DNA from: an uncultured Pelagibacteraceae bacterium
GTDB taxonomy: Bacteria; Pseudomonadota; Alphaproteobacteria; Pelagibacterales; Pelagibacteraceae
Assembly: GCA_902586395.1 (NCBI GenBank)
Contig: CACIHL010000005.1
Location: forward strand, 1-34,284
Reading direction: 5' to 3'
DNA: 34,284 nucleotides
In this document: piece after piece, positions 20,003 to 28,589 of the stretch
Layout: the number at the start of each line of letters is the position of its first letter
Position numbering within the stretch: the first letter of the stretch is position 1
Notes under the pieces: generated by a model
Told to the model about the DNA's origin: nothing
Databases searched by the model: none
What the model saw: only the letters and a program-made list of their open reading frames with translations
Translations under genes and position numbers: made by a program

Positions 20003-20799
20003 AAAATTCTATTAACAATGCCTTTAGGGTTGCAAAAAAAGAAAATAGACCTGCATTAATATCTTATACAGTTTGTGGTGATAATACTAAGGATAAATCT
20101 CTACAAATACTCAATTCAATATCAGGGGATTTGGATATTGCAGAATGGGGAATACCTCATAATTGCCCAACTGCCGATGGTAAAGATATTCAAAATAGTT
20201 CTTACAGAGCCTTGCAAAATGGTATTCGATTAAATGATATTTTTAAACTTGTAAAAAGATTTAAAAAAACAAAACCATCAAAACCAATGATATTAATGGG
20301 TTACTACCAAATGATATTTAATTATGGAGATAAAAAATTTATTCGAAAATGTAAAGAGGCTGGTGTTGATGGGTTAATTGTTGTTGATTTATCATTTCCT
20401 GATAATAAAAATTTTGCTAAATTATGCAAAAAAAATTCCATTTGTTTTGTTCAACTAATAGCCCCAACGACAACAGTCAAAAGAATGAAAGAGATAATAA
20501 AGAGTTCACATGAAATGATTTATATGATTTCAAGTATATCAACTACAGGGTCTGCATTAAAATATAGTATAAAAAGAATTATAAAAAATTATAATGTTAT
20601 AAAAAAAATCAAGCCATCAAAAAATGTTGTTATAGGTTTTGGTATTACCGAGAAAACTATTTCGGATCTAAGATCTGCTGACGGTCTAGTTGTTGGTAGT
20701 GCAATTTGTCGAGAAATAACAAGAAGTTTAAAAGATAGACAAAATCCTGTCACAAATGTAAGTAAATTAGTTAGGAAACTAAAAAACAATATTATATGA
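19999..20799 (+). CDS. trpA: tryptophan synthase alpha chain family, divergent
   Basis: AEWGIPHNCPTADGKDIQ, ILMGYYQMIFNYG, AGVDGLIVVDL, VVIGFGITEKT, DGLVVGSAI. Confidence 0.86.
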   Translation: MKNSINNAFRVAKKENRPALISYTVCGDNTKDKSLQILNSISGDLDIAEWGIPHNCPTADGKDIQNSSYRALQNGIRLNDIFKLVKRFKKTKPSKPMILMGYYQMIFNYGDKKFIRKCKEAGVDGLIVVDLSFPDNKNFAKLCKKNSICFVQLIAPTTTVKRMKEIIKSSHEMIYMISSISTTGSALKYSIKRIIKNYNVIKKIKPSKNVVIGFGITEKTISDLRSADGLVVGSAICREITRSLKDRQNPVTNVSKLVRKLKNNII

Positions 20800-21728
20800 A
20801 TTGGTTAAAAAAAACTCTTAGATTCGGTGAAAAGATAAAGCAGTTATTAAAAAAAAGACCGTCAAAGACTGATATAGAAAACAGTGATTGGGCATCTTGC
20901 TGTAAAGGTCCAATTTTAAAAAAAGATCTGGAGGATAATTTGTGGGTGTGTCCGGGTCCATGTGGAAAACATTTTAGAATCAGTTCTAACCAAAGATTTG
21001 ATCTTTTTTTTGGAAAAAATAATTATGAAATATTAAAAACCCCAATACCTGCCGATGATCCTTTAGAATTTGAAGACTCTTCTCCATATGTTAAAAAGTT
21101 AAATGCTGCCAGAAAAAAAACTAACCAAGATTGTGCAGTTATGATCGCTAAAGGTAAGGTTGAGAATGTAGATGTAATAGCTGGTGCAATCAATTTTGCT
21201 TTTATGGGTGGTTCGATAGCAACAAGTGAAGGTGAAGCAATTATTTTCGGTGTTCAAAAAGCCGTAGAAGAAAAAAAACCTTTCATAATTTTTACTTGTG
21301 GTGGTGGTCAAAGAATGCATGAAAGTCCCTTGGCCCTTGCACAAATGACAAGAACAACCATGGCAATTAATGAACTTAAAGAAAATAAGTTGCCTTATAT
21401 AGTATGTCTTACAGATCCAACTGCTGGAGGGATCACTGCTTCTTTTGCGATGCTTGGAGACATTCAAATATCTGAGCCTGGAGCCTTGATCGCATTTGCA
21501 GGAAGAAGAGTTATAGAGGGAACGGTGAAAGAGGAATTGCCTGAAAATTTTCAAAAAGCAGAACATGTTCTCGATTGTGGTTTTGTAGACAACATAATAC
21601 CTCGTAAAGATTTGTCGAAAAAAATTGGTAAGGTATTATCTATATTGCTAAAGAAAAATTCTGAAGTAAATTCAGAGAATAATGAACAAACTCCAGAATT
21701 TAATATCGGAACTAGAGAAGCATCATAA
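20796..21728 (+). CDS. accD: acetyl-CoA carboxylase carboxyltransferase subunit beta
   Basis: FAFMGGSIATSEGEAI, TCGGGQRMHESPLALAQM, LTDPTAGGITASFAMLGDIQISEPGALIAFAGRRVIEGT. Confidence 0.95.
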   Translation: MNWLKKTLRFGEKIKQLLKKRPSKTDIENSDWASCCKGPILKKDLEDNLWVCPGPCGKHFRISSNQRFDLFFGKNNYEILKTPIPADDPLEFEDSSPYVKKLNAARKKTNQDCAVMIAKGKVENVDVIAGAINFAFMGGSIATSEGEAIIFGVQKAVEEKKPFIIFTCGGGQRMHESPLALAQMTRTTMAINELKENKLPYIVCLTDPTAGGITASFAMLGDIQISEPGALIAFAGRRVIEGTVKEELPENFQKAEHVLDCGFVDNIIPRKDLSKKIGKVLSILLKKNSEVNSENNEQTPEFNIGTREAS

Positions 21729-22950
21729 AAAGAAATTAGACCTATCCCTAGGTCGAACTTTTAATCTTTTAAAAAAACTTGGTAACCCTCAGGATAAACT
21801 TAATAATATAATTACAGTAGTAGGAACGAATGCTAAGGCAAGTATGTCATACAGTCTAAAGGCAATTCTTAATCAAGCTGGATTAAAGTGTAATATGTAC
21901 ACCTCTCCACATCTTCAATCCTATACTGAACGTTTTGTATTTAATGATGCTGAAATTGATGAAGAAAATCTTTTTAAATTGTTAGAGGATACAGAAAAAG
22001 TCTTAGGAGATGATAATGCGACTGTTTTTGAAATACTTACATGTGCTTTTTTAAAATATGCGGAAAACTTTAAAGATAATATTAATATTATTGAGGCTGG
22101 ATTATTTCACCAATTCGATAGTACCAATGTTTTTAAAAAAAATTTAATGACATTAATTGGTGTAATACATAACGATCATTTTCAATGGTTAGAAAATAAG
22201 AGTATTGACGGAGTTATACATGAAAAAACTTGTAAACTTTTAAACTCTAATATTTTTGTAAACAAACAGGTGAATGATGAGATAGGTAAAAAAGTGGAAC
22301 AATCTTTAAATCAAAATACATCAAATAAATATTTTTTTGGAAAAAACTTCAATATCTCAAGATCAGATAATAGCTTCATTCAATACCAAGATGATATTGG
22401 TGAATTGATATTACCAGAACCCAATATTCTAGGAGACCATCAACTTTATAATATTAGTACTTCAATTGCAGCGTCTAGAAAAATATTTAACATTAAAGAT
22501 CAAGATATCAAATCAGGTATTCAAAATATCTCCCTTAGAGGAAGATTACAGGAAATAAAGTCAGGAAAACTCAAAAAAATTGCAGGTAATAATAGATTGG
22601 TAGTTGATGGAGGCCACAATGTTTCAAGCAGTTATGTTATTGCAAACTGGATTAAAAACCAAAATCAAAAAGTTAATCTCGTTGTAGCTATGATGAAAGA
22701 TAAAGAACATCAAAAATTTATGAAATCTTTTGAAGGTCTAGTTAATTCAGTTACTTTAATTGATATTCCTAATCAGGATGGAGGGATTTCTAAAAATAAA
22801 TTTAAAGAAAAGATAAGTAATCTCAATTTTAATTTAAAAATTTCAGATAGTATCGATGGTGCAATTCATTTAAACTCAAAGGATATTAACACTATTACAT
22901 TAGTTACAGGATCACTTTATTTAATTGGGGAAGTTTTAAATTTAAATTAA
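21682..22950 (+). CDS. folC: folylpolyglutamate synthase/dihydrofolate synthase
   Basis: LSLGRTFNLLKKLGNPQDKLNNIITVVGTNAKAS, YTSPHLQSYTERF, VVDGGHNVSSS; overlaps the accD 3' end by 47 nt. Confidence 0.92.
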   Translation: MNKLQNLISELEKHHKKKLDLSLGRTFNLLKKLGNPQDKLNNIITVVGTNAKASMSYSLKAILNQAGLKCNMYTSPHLQSYTERFVFNDAEIDEENLFKLLEDTEKVLGDDNATVFEILTCAFLKYAENFKDNINIIEAGLFHQFDSTNVFKKNLMTLIGVIHNDHFQWLENKSIDGVIHEKTCKLLNSNIFVNKQVNDEIGKKVEQSLNQNTSNKYFFGKNFNISRSDNSFIQYQDDIGELILPEPNILGDHQLYNISTSIAASRKIFNIKDQDIKSGIQNISLRGRLQEIKSGKLKKIAGNNRLVVDGGHNVSSSYVIANWIKNQNQKVNLVVAMMKDKEHQKFMKSFEGLVNSVTLIDIPNQDGGISKNKFKEKISNLNFNLKISDSIDGAIHLNSKDINTITLVTGSLYLIGEVLNLN

Positions 22951-23264
22951 GTATTTTCTTTAATCCAAGAAACAATATTAGATTTAGTGGTTGCTCCAAC
23001 TTTTGTTGCCTTTAATTCTCCGCCAGAAAATAGGAGCATAGTTGGTATACCTCTGATTCCGTATTTTGTTGGAGTATTAGGTTCGTTATCAATATTGTGT
23101 TTTGCAATTACAACATCAGACATCTCATTAGAAATTTCTTCTAAGATTGGTCCGATTTGTTTACAAGGTCCACACCACTCTGCCCAGAAATCAACTATAA
23201 CTGGTTTGCCAGCCTTAATAACTTCTGCTTCGAAGTTTTCATCTGTTACGTTTACAGTAGCCAT
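22947..23264 (-). CDS. trxA: thioredoxin
   Basis: VIVDFWAEWCGPCKQIGPILEEI, YGIRGIPTMLLFSGGE. Confidence 0.97.
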   Translation of the reverse strand: MATVNVTDENFEAEVIKAGKPVIVDFWAEWCGPCKQIGPILEEISNEMSDVVIAKHNIDNEPNTPTKYGIRGIPTMLLFSGGELKATKVGATTKSNIVSWIKENT

Positions 23265-23330
23265 AGTATTTATATATAAAGATTGGATTTATATTCAAGC
23301 CCAAAATGATTAAAATTTATTTTATCCACA

Positions 23331-24761
23331 TTAAACATTTTGATATTTCTTCTCAATGGACATTACAAAATTATTTAGTTGGTCCAAAAATTTGAGATTT
23401 TTCTCATCATTTTCATTGGTAAACTTATCTCTTAAATTGTCGCACTCAAAATAAAATTCTTTGCAAGTCCACCACTTCTCTTTTTTATCACTAAGAATTC
23501 TCTTAGCTATATCTCGCTTCACCTGTTTTAAAATAGATTCGGGCAGAACATGTGGAGCTTCTTGAAATATTATCTTTTTACCAAATCCAACAAGTCTTTC
23601 ATCCTCAAACTTATCCAGTAATCTTAGTTTATCTGACCAAGATGCCTCGTGCCATTTTGAGAATAAATTTGTATCTTTGTTTGGAGTGAACTTTTTATAT
23701 ATGCTCTCCTCTGGAAGTATATCTTCTTGAGATTTTGATTGTTCTTTTTCTTCAGCAATTTCTCTTAAAGCGGTTAATATATTTTCTGAAAACTTTTCGT
23801 TACTGTTTACTAATTCAGCTCTTTTTATCAGTATGTTTCTATCTATTGCATTGTAGGGTTCAACATCCATACCAAATTTTTTATCCAAAATTATAGGTGC
23901 TTTATTTGATCTGATAGTTCTTAAAAACTTGGGTGATTTTTTCATCTCAGCTTTTAAATCGTTGATCGACATTTTAAGAAGAGGCTCTACATCAACCCTT
24001 AAGTCGACTGCTTGTCCCCACTGATATATCGGATGGGTACAAAATTTCGGGTGTAGAGGAGCACAAAGGTAAAGTCTTGATTTTCCATAGAAATACTCAT
24101 TTAAAGTAATAATCTTTTCTTTTTTAATAATTGTTTCTGTGTCTAACTTATTTGCAGTTTTTAAAAAATCGTTCCAAGTTTTCGGCTGCTTTTTCTTAAT
24201 TAAGTCTAGTACTTTAAGTGTGAGCTCAGCATCAAAAATTGCACTATGAGCTCCGCCGGATTCAAAACCATTCATTCTTGCTAAAGACTCTAATTTCATC
24301 ACTGCGTTACCCTTCTCGTTAATTTCAGTGTTTAATATTTTATTATCAATAGCAAAAGCACCTCTTGCTATATTTAGTCCATCGTGTCTTTTGTTTGGTG
24401 AGGCATTAGTAATGTAGGGGTATCTAATACCCTTAAAAAACTCTTTTCTAATCATTTCATCATCAAAACCTATGTTTGACCATCCCATGAAGATTGCGGG
24501 ACTCCACTTTTTAAAAATTGTTTCAACTTGATTTAACATCTGATAATGGCTTAGGTTCGTTTTTGTTAGCAAATCTACGTTTGTTTTATTAACGAGCAGC
24601 GCCATACACTGAGGTATTTCACCTTCGGGAAGTCTACATCTTAGATTGAATCTGTCTTTTTCTTTAAAGTTTTCATCAACTAATATTCCTCCAATTTCAA
24701 TTATGCTGCCAAAATCAGTGGAAGAACTTGATGATTCAATATCCCAAATAACAATATTCAA
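23331..24761 (-). CDS. sbcB: exodeoxyribonuclease I (DEDD family)
   Basis: IVIWDIESSSSSTDFGSIIEIGGILVD, MGWSNIGFDDEMIRKEFF, SGGAHSAIFDAELTLKVL, long ExoI-type C-terminal region. Confidence 0.87.
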   Translation of the reverse strand: MNIVIWDIESSSSSTDFGSIIEIGGILVDENFKEKDRFNLRCRLPEGEIPQCMALLVNKTNVDLLTKTNLSHYQMLNQVETIFKKWSPAIFMGWSNIGFDDEMIRKEFFKGIRYPYITNASPNKRHDGLNIARGAFAIDNKILNTEINEKGNAVMKLESLARMNGFESGGAHSAIFDAELTLKVLDLIKKKQPKTWNDFLKTANKLDTETIIKKEKIITLNEYFYGKSRLYLCAPLHPKFCTHPIYQWGQAVDLRVDVEPLLKMSINDLKAEMKKSPKFLRTIRSNKAPIILDKKFGMDVEPYNAIDRNILIKRAELVNSNEKFSENILTALREIAEEKEQSKSQEDILPEESIYKKFTPNKDTNLFSKWHEASWSDKLRLLDKFEDERLVGFGKKIIFQEAPHVLPESILKQVKRDIAKRILSDKKEKWWTCKEFYFECDNLRDKFTNENDEKNLKFLDQLNNFVMSIEKKYQNV

Positions 24762-24865
24762 TTTTTTCCTTTTATTTTAATGCTTTTTGTGAAGAGGATA
24801 TGATCTCGCATCTAAACAAGTAGCAAGTAAATTTGTTAATATATTAATTTAATAATTTGTCAATT

Positions 24866-25549
24866 TCATTTGACAAAAAGGTTGTAAAATTTTTCAACTC
24901 TCTCAAGAAATTTATTTTGATAATCTAAAAGTTCATTACCTTCAATTTTAAAATCTTGAAATAGTCTATCTACCGTACACATCAAAACAACTCCCTGAGT
25001 AATGTTGGAGTTATAAACTGTGTTATGCGCTAATGAATATGCCCCTATTTGTAAAAAATAGTCTTCAATATACTCTTTCTTTTTTGGTTTATTACTTTGT
25101 TTAAAATCTAAAATTGTCTCTCTACCTTCATAAACACCTATACAGTCAGCTGTGCCAGCATATTTGTTAGGATAATATAGTGTTGCTTCAGCACCCCAAA
25201 CTTCTGTTAGTTTATTTTTTAGACCATTGTCTATAATTTCTTCTGCCATTTTTTTTGTGTGATTGTTATCATCAATTAAATCTTGATTAAGCTTTCCATG
25301 TAGAAACTCTTCAATAAACTTGTGAATTGAGCTACCTCTACTTGATGCTTCTTTTTTAATTCTATCTGCCTCAAGCTTTCCGACTCTCTCCTTCCATGCA
25401 GCTAATGCAGCTTTGTCCTCTTCACTTTTTGTTGCTGAAAGTATAGTTGTAACAGATGGTAAGTTAGATCCATCTAAAGAGTAGTGCCTTTTTCCTTGAA
25501 TTAATGCTCGAGTAGAACTTGGATAATTAAATTTTTTATTCCATTCCAT
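24866..25549 (-). CDS. PD-(D/E)XK exonuclease, MGME1/phage-exonuclease-like
   Basis: SSRGSSIHKFIEEFLHG (RGxxxH), YAGTADCIGVYEGRETILDFKQSNK (D...DxK), LQIGAYSLAHN. Confidence 0.8.
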   Translation of the reverse strand: MEWNKKFNYPSSTRALIQGKRHYSLDGSNLPSVTTILSATKSEEDKAALAAWKERVGKLEADRIKKEASSRGSSIHKFIEEFLHGKLNQDLIDDNNHTKKMAEEIIDNGLKNKLTEVWGAEATLYYPNKYAGTADCIGVYEGRETILDFKQSNKPKKKEYIEDYFLQIGAYSLAHNTVYNSNITQGVVLMCTVDRLFQDFKIEGNELLDYQNKFLERVEKFYNLFVK

Positions 25550-25585
25550 TTGAGCTATTATATTTGTTTTTTAATTTGAAATGAA

Positions 25586-26641
25586 TTAGTTTTTAGCTTG
25601 TTTGGGTTGTTTACTAAGCTTTTCTACATTCTCTGTATTGATAGCTCTTTCAATCTGCTCTGGATCTTTTATATTTTCTAGTGTCCGCGTAATAGATCTG
25701 GCGTCTTTTCCAAAACTGTCGACGACTGTCATAGCCTCCTCTAATTTTTTTCTTAATTTATAAATGTTATCAAAATGAGTTGAAAATCTAGTACTGATTG
25801 TTTTTAAATGATCATAGATTTCTGTTGCGTGCTTTTGAACTTTCAAAGTTTGAAATCCCATATGAAGAGATTGCAAATAAGCTGAGAGAGTATTTGGTCC
25901 TAAAATTACAACTTTATACTTTCTCATTATCTCTTGCGTCAAGAGCTCTTTATTAACAGGGTCTTGGTAAGAGCTTAATTCTGAAAATAAACTTTCTGTT
26001 GGAGCATAAACAATTGCGAAGTCTGTAGTTTTAGGAGGGTTTATATATTTATCATTAACTGATTTTGCTTTGTCCCTAAAAGCTTTTGCTAAATTTTTTC
26101 TTGCATCAGCAGCGGCCTTTTTATCCTCATCTTTAAATGCATCCTCTATGGCTTTAAATTTATCTACAGGAAAATGACTATCTACTGGTACAAGCACATC
26201 CTCTTTAAGTTTGATAGCAAACTCAACATTTTCACTCGTATCTTCTTTCATTTTAACATTAGACAAATATTGTGAAGCTGGTAACAAATCCTCTAATAAA
26301 GATCCTAAACTGAATTCAGCTAATGTTCCAAATTTTTTCACCCCTGCAAGTATCTTATTTATGCCCCTTTGGCTTTCATTTAAATCTTTTACCTGCATAT
26401 TAAATGCTTCAACTTTTTGATTTACTGATGTTAGTGTCTGAGTCATATCTCTTGTGACATCTTTAGATAAACTGTTAAAAGATGCACTCATTGTATTAAA
26501 TGAACTATTAATACTATCCCTTAAATTATTAATTTCTTGAGAATTATCTTTTGGTTCCGATTTATTTCTCCTCTGAGTAATTAATAGGTAAATTATTATT
26601 ACCATTAAAACTAAAATTAAATATAATATCGAATCTTGCAT
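25586..26641 (-). CDS. rmuC: RmuC-family DNA recombination protein
   Basis: N-terminal TM, coiled coil, then LLEDLLPASQYLSNVKMKE, VLVPVDSHFPVDKFKAIEDA, DFAIVYAPTESLFSEL, VVILGPNTLSAYLQSLHMGFQTL. Confidence 0.9.
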   Translation of the reverse strand: MQDSILYLILVLMVIIIYLLITQRRNKSEPKDNSQEINNLRDSINSSFNTMSASFNSLSKDVTRDMTQTLTSVNQKVEAFNMQVKDLNESQRGINKILAGVKKFGTLAEFSLGSLLEDLLPASQYLSNVKMKEDTSENVEFAIKLKEDVLVPVDSHFPVDKFKAIEDAFKDEDKKAAADARKNLAKAFRDKAKSVNDKYINPPKTTDFAIVYAPTESLFSELSSYQDPVNKELLTQEIMRKYKVVILGPNTLSAYLQSLHMGFQTLKVQKHATEIYDHLKTISTRFSTHFDNIYKLRKKLEEAMTVVDSFGKDARSITRTLENIKDPEQIERAINTENVEKLSKQPKQAKN

Positions 26642-26732
26642 GCTATCAATTATGAATATTCCTATTTTATCAAAGTATACAAGTAAAAAAATTAAAAAAA
26701 CAAATGAAATTGTAATATAATTAATTAAAATA

Positions 26733-26864
26733 ATGGAATTTCAATTAATCTTTAAAATAATAATTATAGTAGGCGTTTTAATAGCTGTTTATATAACTTT
26801 AAGAAATTTAGATATAATTAAAATTATTCTTATCTATCTTAAGGACTTGTTACTAAGAAAATAA
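26733..26864 (+). CDS. putative 43-aa hydrophobic microprotein
   Basis: ATG to TAA ORF encoding MEFQLIFKIIIIVGVLIAVYITLRNLDIIKIILIYLKDLLLRK, one predicted TM segment. Fills the rmuC-hisG gap and overlaps the hisG 3' end by 12 nt. No clear Shine-Dalgarno. Confidence 0.35.
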   Translation: MEFQLIFKIIIIVGVLIAVYITLRNLDIIKIILIYLKDLLLRK

Positions 26865-27536
26865 CTTGATAATATTTTTTAAACCTTTTTTTGAAAAACT
26901 TTTTTTTGATGAAAAAACACACGCCTGAGATTTCAAAATTTCACCGTCTTTAAGTATACGCAAATTGTTACTTTTAATCGTTTTCCCAGTAGAGGTGATG
27001 TCAGAAATCAAATTTGCTGAACCAGTAAAAGGATAAACTTCCGTAGCGCCCAAACTTTCGACAATTTGAAATTGAGTTACACCTTTTGAAAATAAGAAAT
27101 CTCTAGTCAGATTGGGATATTTAGTTGCAACTCTAAGTCTTTTCTTTTTTTTGTCTCTAAATTCAAACGCAATTTCTTCTAAGTCTGCAACTGTTTGAAC
27201 ATCAATCCACGGATCAGGAATAGCAACAACTAGATTTGCTTTTCCGAAATCGTATTTTTTAACAAGGTTTATTTTTTTTTGTGTATTAAATTCACTTTCT
27301 TTAAATAAGTCAAAACCAGAAAAACCTATATCTAGAGAACCATCCCCTAGTCTTTCTATAATCTCTCTAGCATGTAAATATAACATTTTTAAATTTTTTT
27401 TATTTTTAATTGATCCAATGAGATCCCTTTCCCCTCTTTCTGAAATAAGTTTTAGTTTTTTTCTTTTAAAAATCTTTAAAACGTCTTTCCTTAATCTGCC
27501 TTTGCTTGGTATACCTATGTTAATTGTATTTTTCAT
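26853..27536 (-). CDS. hisG: ATP phosphoribosyltransferase, short form (HisZ-dependent)
   Basis: INIGIPSKGRLRKDVL, DIGFSGFDLF, VTQFQIVESLGATEVYPFTGSANLISDITSTGKT; adjacent to hisZ. Confidence 0.93.
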   Translation of the reverse strand: MKNTINIGIPSKGRLRKDVLKIFKRKKLKLISERGERDLIGSIKNKKNLKMLYLHAREIIERLGDGSLDIGFSGFDLFKESEFNTQKKINLVKKYDFGKANLVVAIPDPWIDVQTVADLEEIAFEFRDKKKKRLRVATKYPNLTRDFLFSKGVTQFQIVESLGATEVYPFTGSANLISDITSTGKTIKSNNLRILKDGEILKSQACVFSSKKSFSKKGLKNIIKLFS

Positions 27537-27539
27537 AAT

Positions 27540-28589
27540 TTACTTTAAGTTTATTGCTGCCCCAACAGCTGGCACTTTTTTTTTCGATCCTAAATCAGAA
27601 ATTAATTGATCATATCTTCCACCATTAAATATATTTTTATTTTTATTTTTTGATTTAATATCAATTTTAAACACCATGCCTGTATAATATTCGAGTTGTC
27701 TTCCGAAGGACGTTGAAAAAATTACATTAAGCTTTGAAACTTTTTTATTTGATAATGGAAAATATTTTTGATCGACTGCTAAATTAATTTTATTTTTTTT
27801 AAAAAATTTATTTAATTCCTGTGCTGCTTTGTTGATTGGACATTTGATCTTTAAAAAACCTCTAATAATTTTAGAAACATTTCTACCCTTGCTTGGGCGT
27901 CTTGGGTCTTTAATCTTTTTATCAAACCTCTTTAAAATTTCATCAATGGATCTACCAGCAATTATTGATGACTTATTTTCTTTGGTCATTTTTAAATAAC
28001 GTTTTTTATCAATCTCTACAATTGTTGGATCAACATCTGAGTTTGTCTCTAATCTTTTCAACAAGTCGTTGAAATAGCTTTCTCTCCAAAAATGTCTTGA
28101 AAGTCTCAACTTCCATCTCTTAGGGATATCCAATTTTGAGATTAAAAGATTAAATATTTCCACATTTCCTATTGTCAATATGCCTGTAGAATACTTTAAG
28201 TTTTTTATTGATTTAATAGAAGTATCAATTATTTCTTTATCATCTTTTTTCTCGTTTTTTGAACCAATAATTTCAAATCCAATTTGGTCTCTAATAATTG
28301 AGTCTTTTTTATTATTTGATTTTCTATATGCCTGACCGCTATAAAATATTTTTTCTTTAGTTTTAAGATTGTTTTCAAGGTACCTAAGGCAAGAAACTAT
28401 TGTTAAATCAGGTCTTAAACACAATTCGCTTCCATTTTGATCGATAAATGAAAAGATAAACTTTCTAAAATTTTCGCCTGATCTTTGAACTATGTGATTA
28501 GCTTCAATTACAGATGGTAATTCAATGTATTTAAATCCTTTAGATTTTACAGATCTAAGAATTTTTTCAGATAAATTTTTTGATTTCAT
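27540..28589 (-). CDS. hisZ: ATP phosphoribosyltransferase regulatory subunit
   Basis: HisRS-like class II fold (LCLRPDLTIVSCLRYL, FYSGQAYR, RQLEYYTGMVFKI, FNGGRYDQLISDLG), paired with short HisG. Confidence 0.88.
   Translation of the reverse strand: MKSKNLSEKILRSVKSKGFKYIELPSVIEANHIVQRSGENFRKFIFSFIDQNGSELCLRPDLTIVSCLRYLENNLKTKEKIFYSGQAYRKSNNKKDSIIRDQIGFEIIGSKNEKKDDKEIIDTSIKSIKNLKYSTGILTIGNVEIFNLLISKLDIPKRWKLRLSRHFWRESYFNDLLKRLETNSDVDPTIVEIDKKRYLKMTKENKSSIIAGRSIDEILKRFDKKIKDPRRPSKGRNVSKIIRGFLKIKCPINKAAQELNKFFKKNKINLAVDQKYFPLSNKKVSKLNVIFSTSFGRQLEYYTGMVFKIDIKSKNKNKNIFNGGRYDQLISDLGSKKKVPAVGAAINLK

Noticed and set aside
21099-21566. 155-aa minus-strand ORF
   Set aside because: Fully antisense to accD, low-complexity Cys/Ser/Phe-rich translation with no recognisable motif; typical shadow ORF.
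24762-24865. Possible small peptide ...LLATCLDARSYPLHKKH* on minus strand between the exonuclease gene and sbcB
   Set aside because: No acceptable start codon in frame; too short to support from one sequence. Worth a comparative check only.
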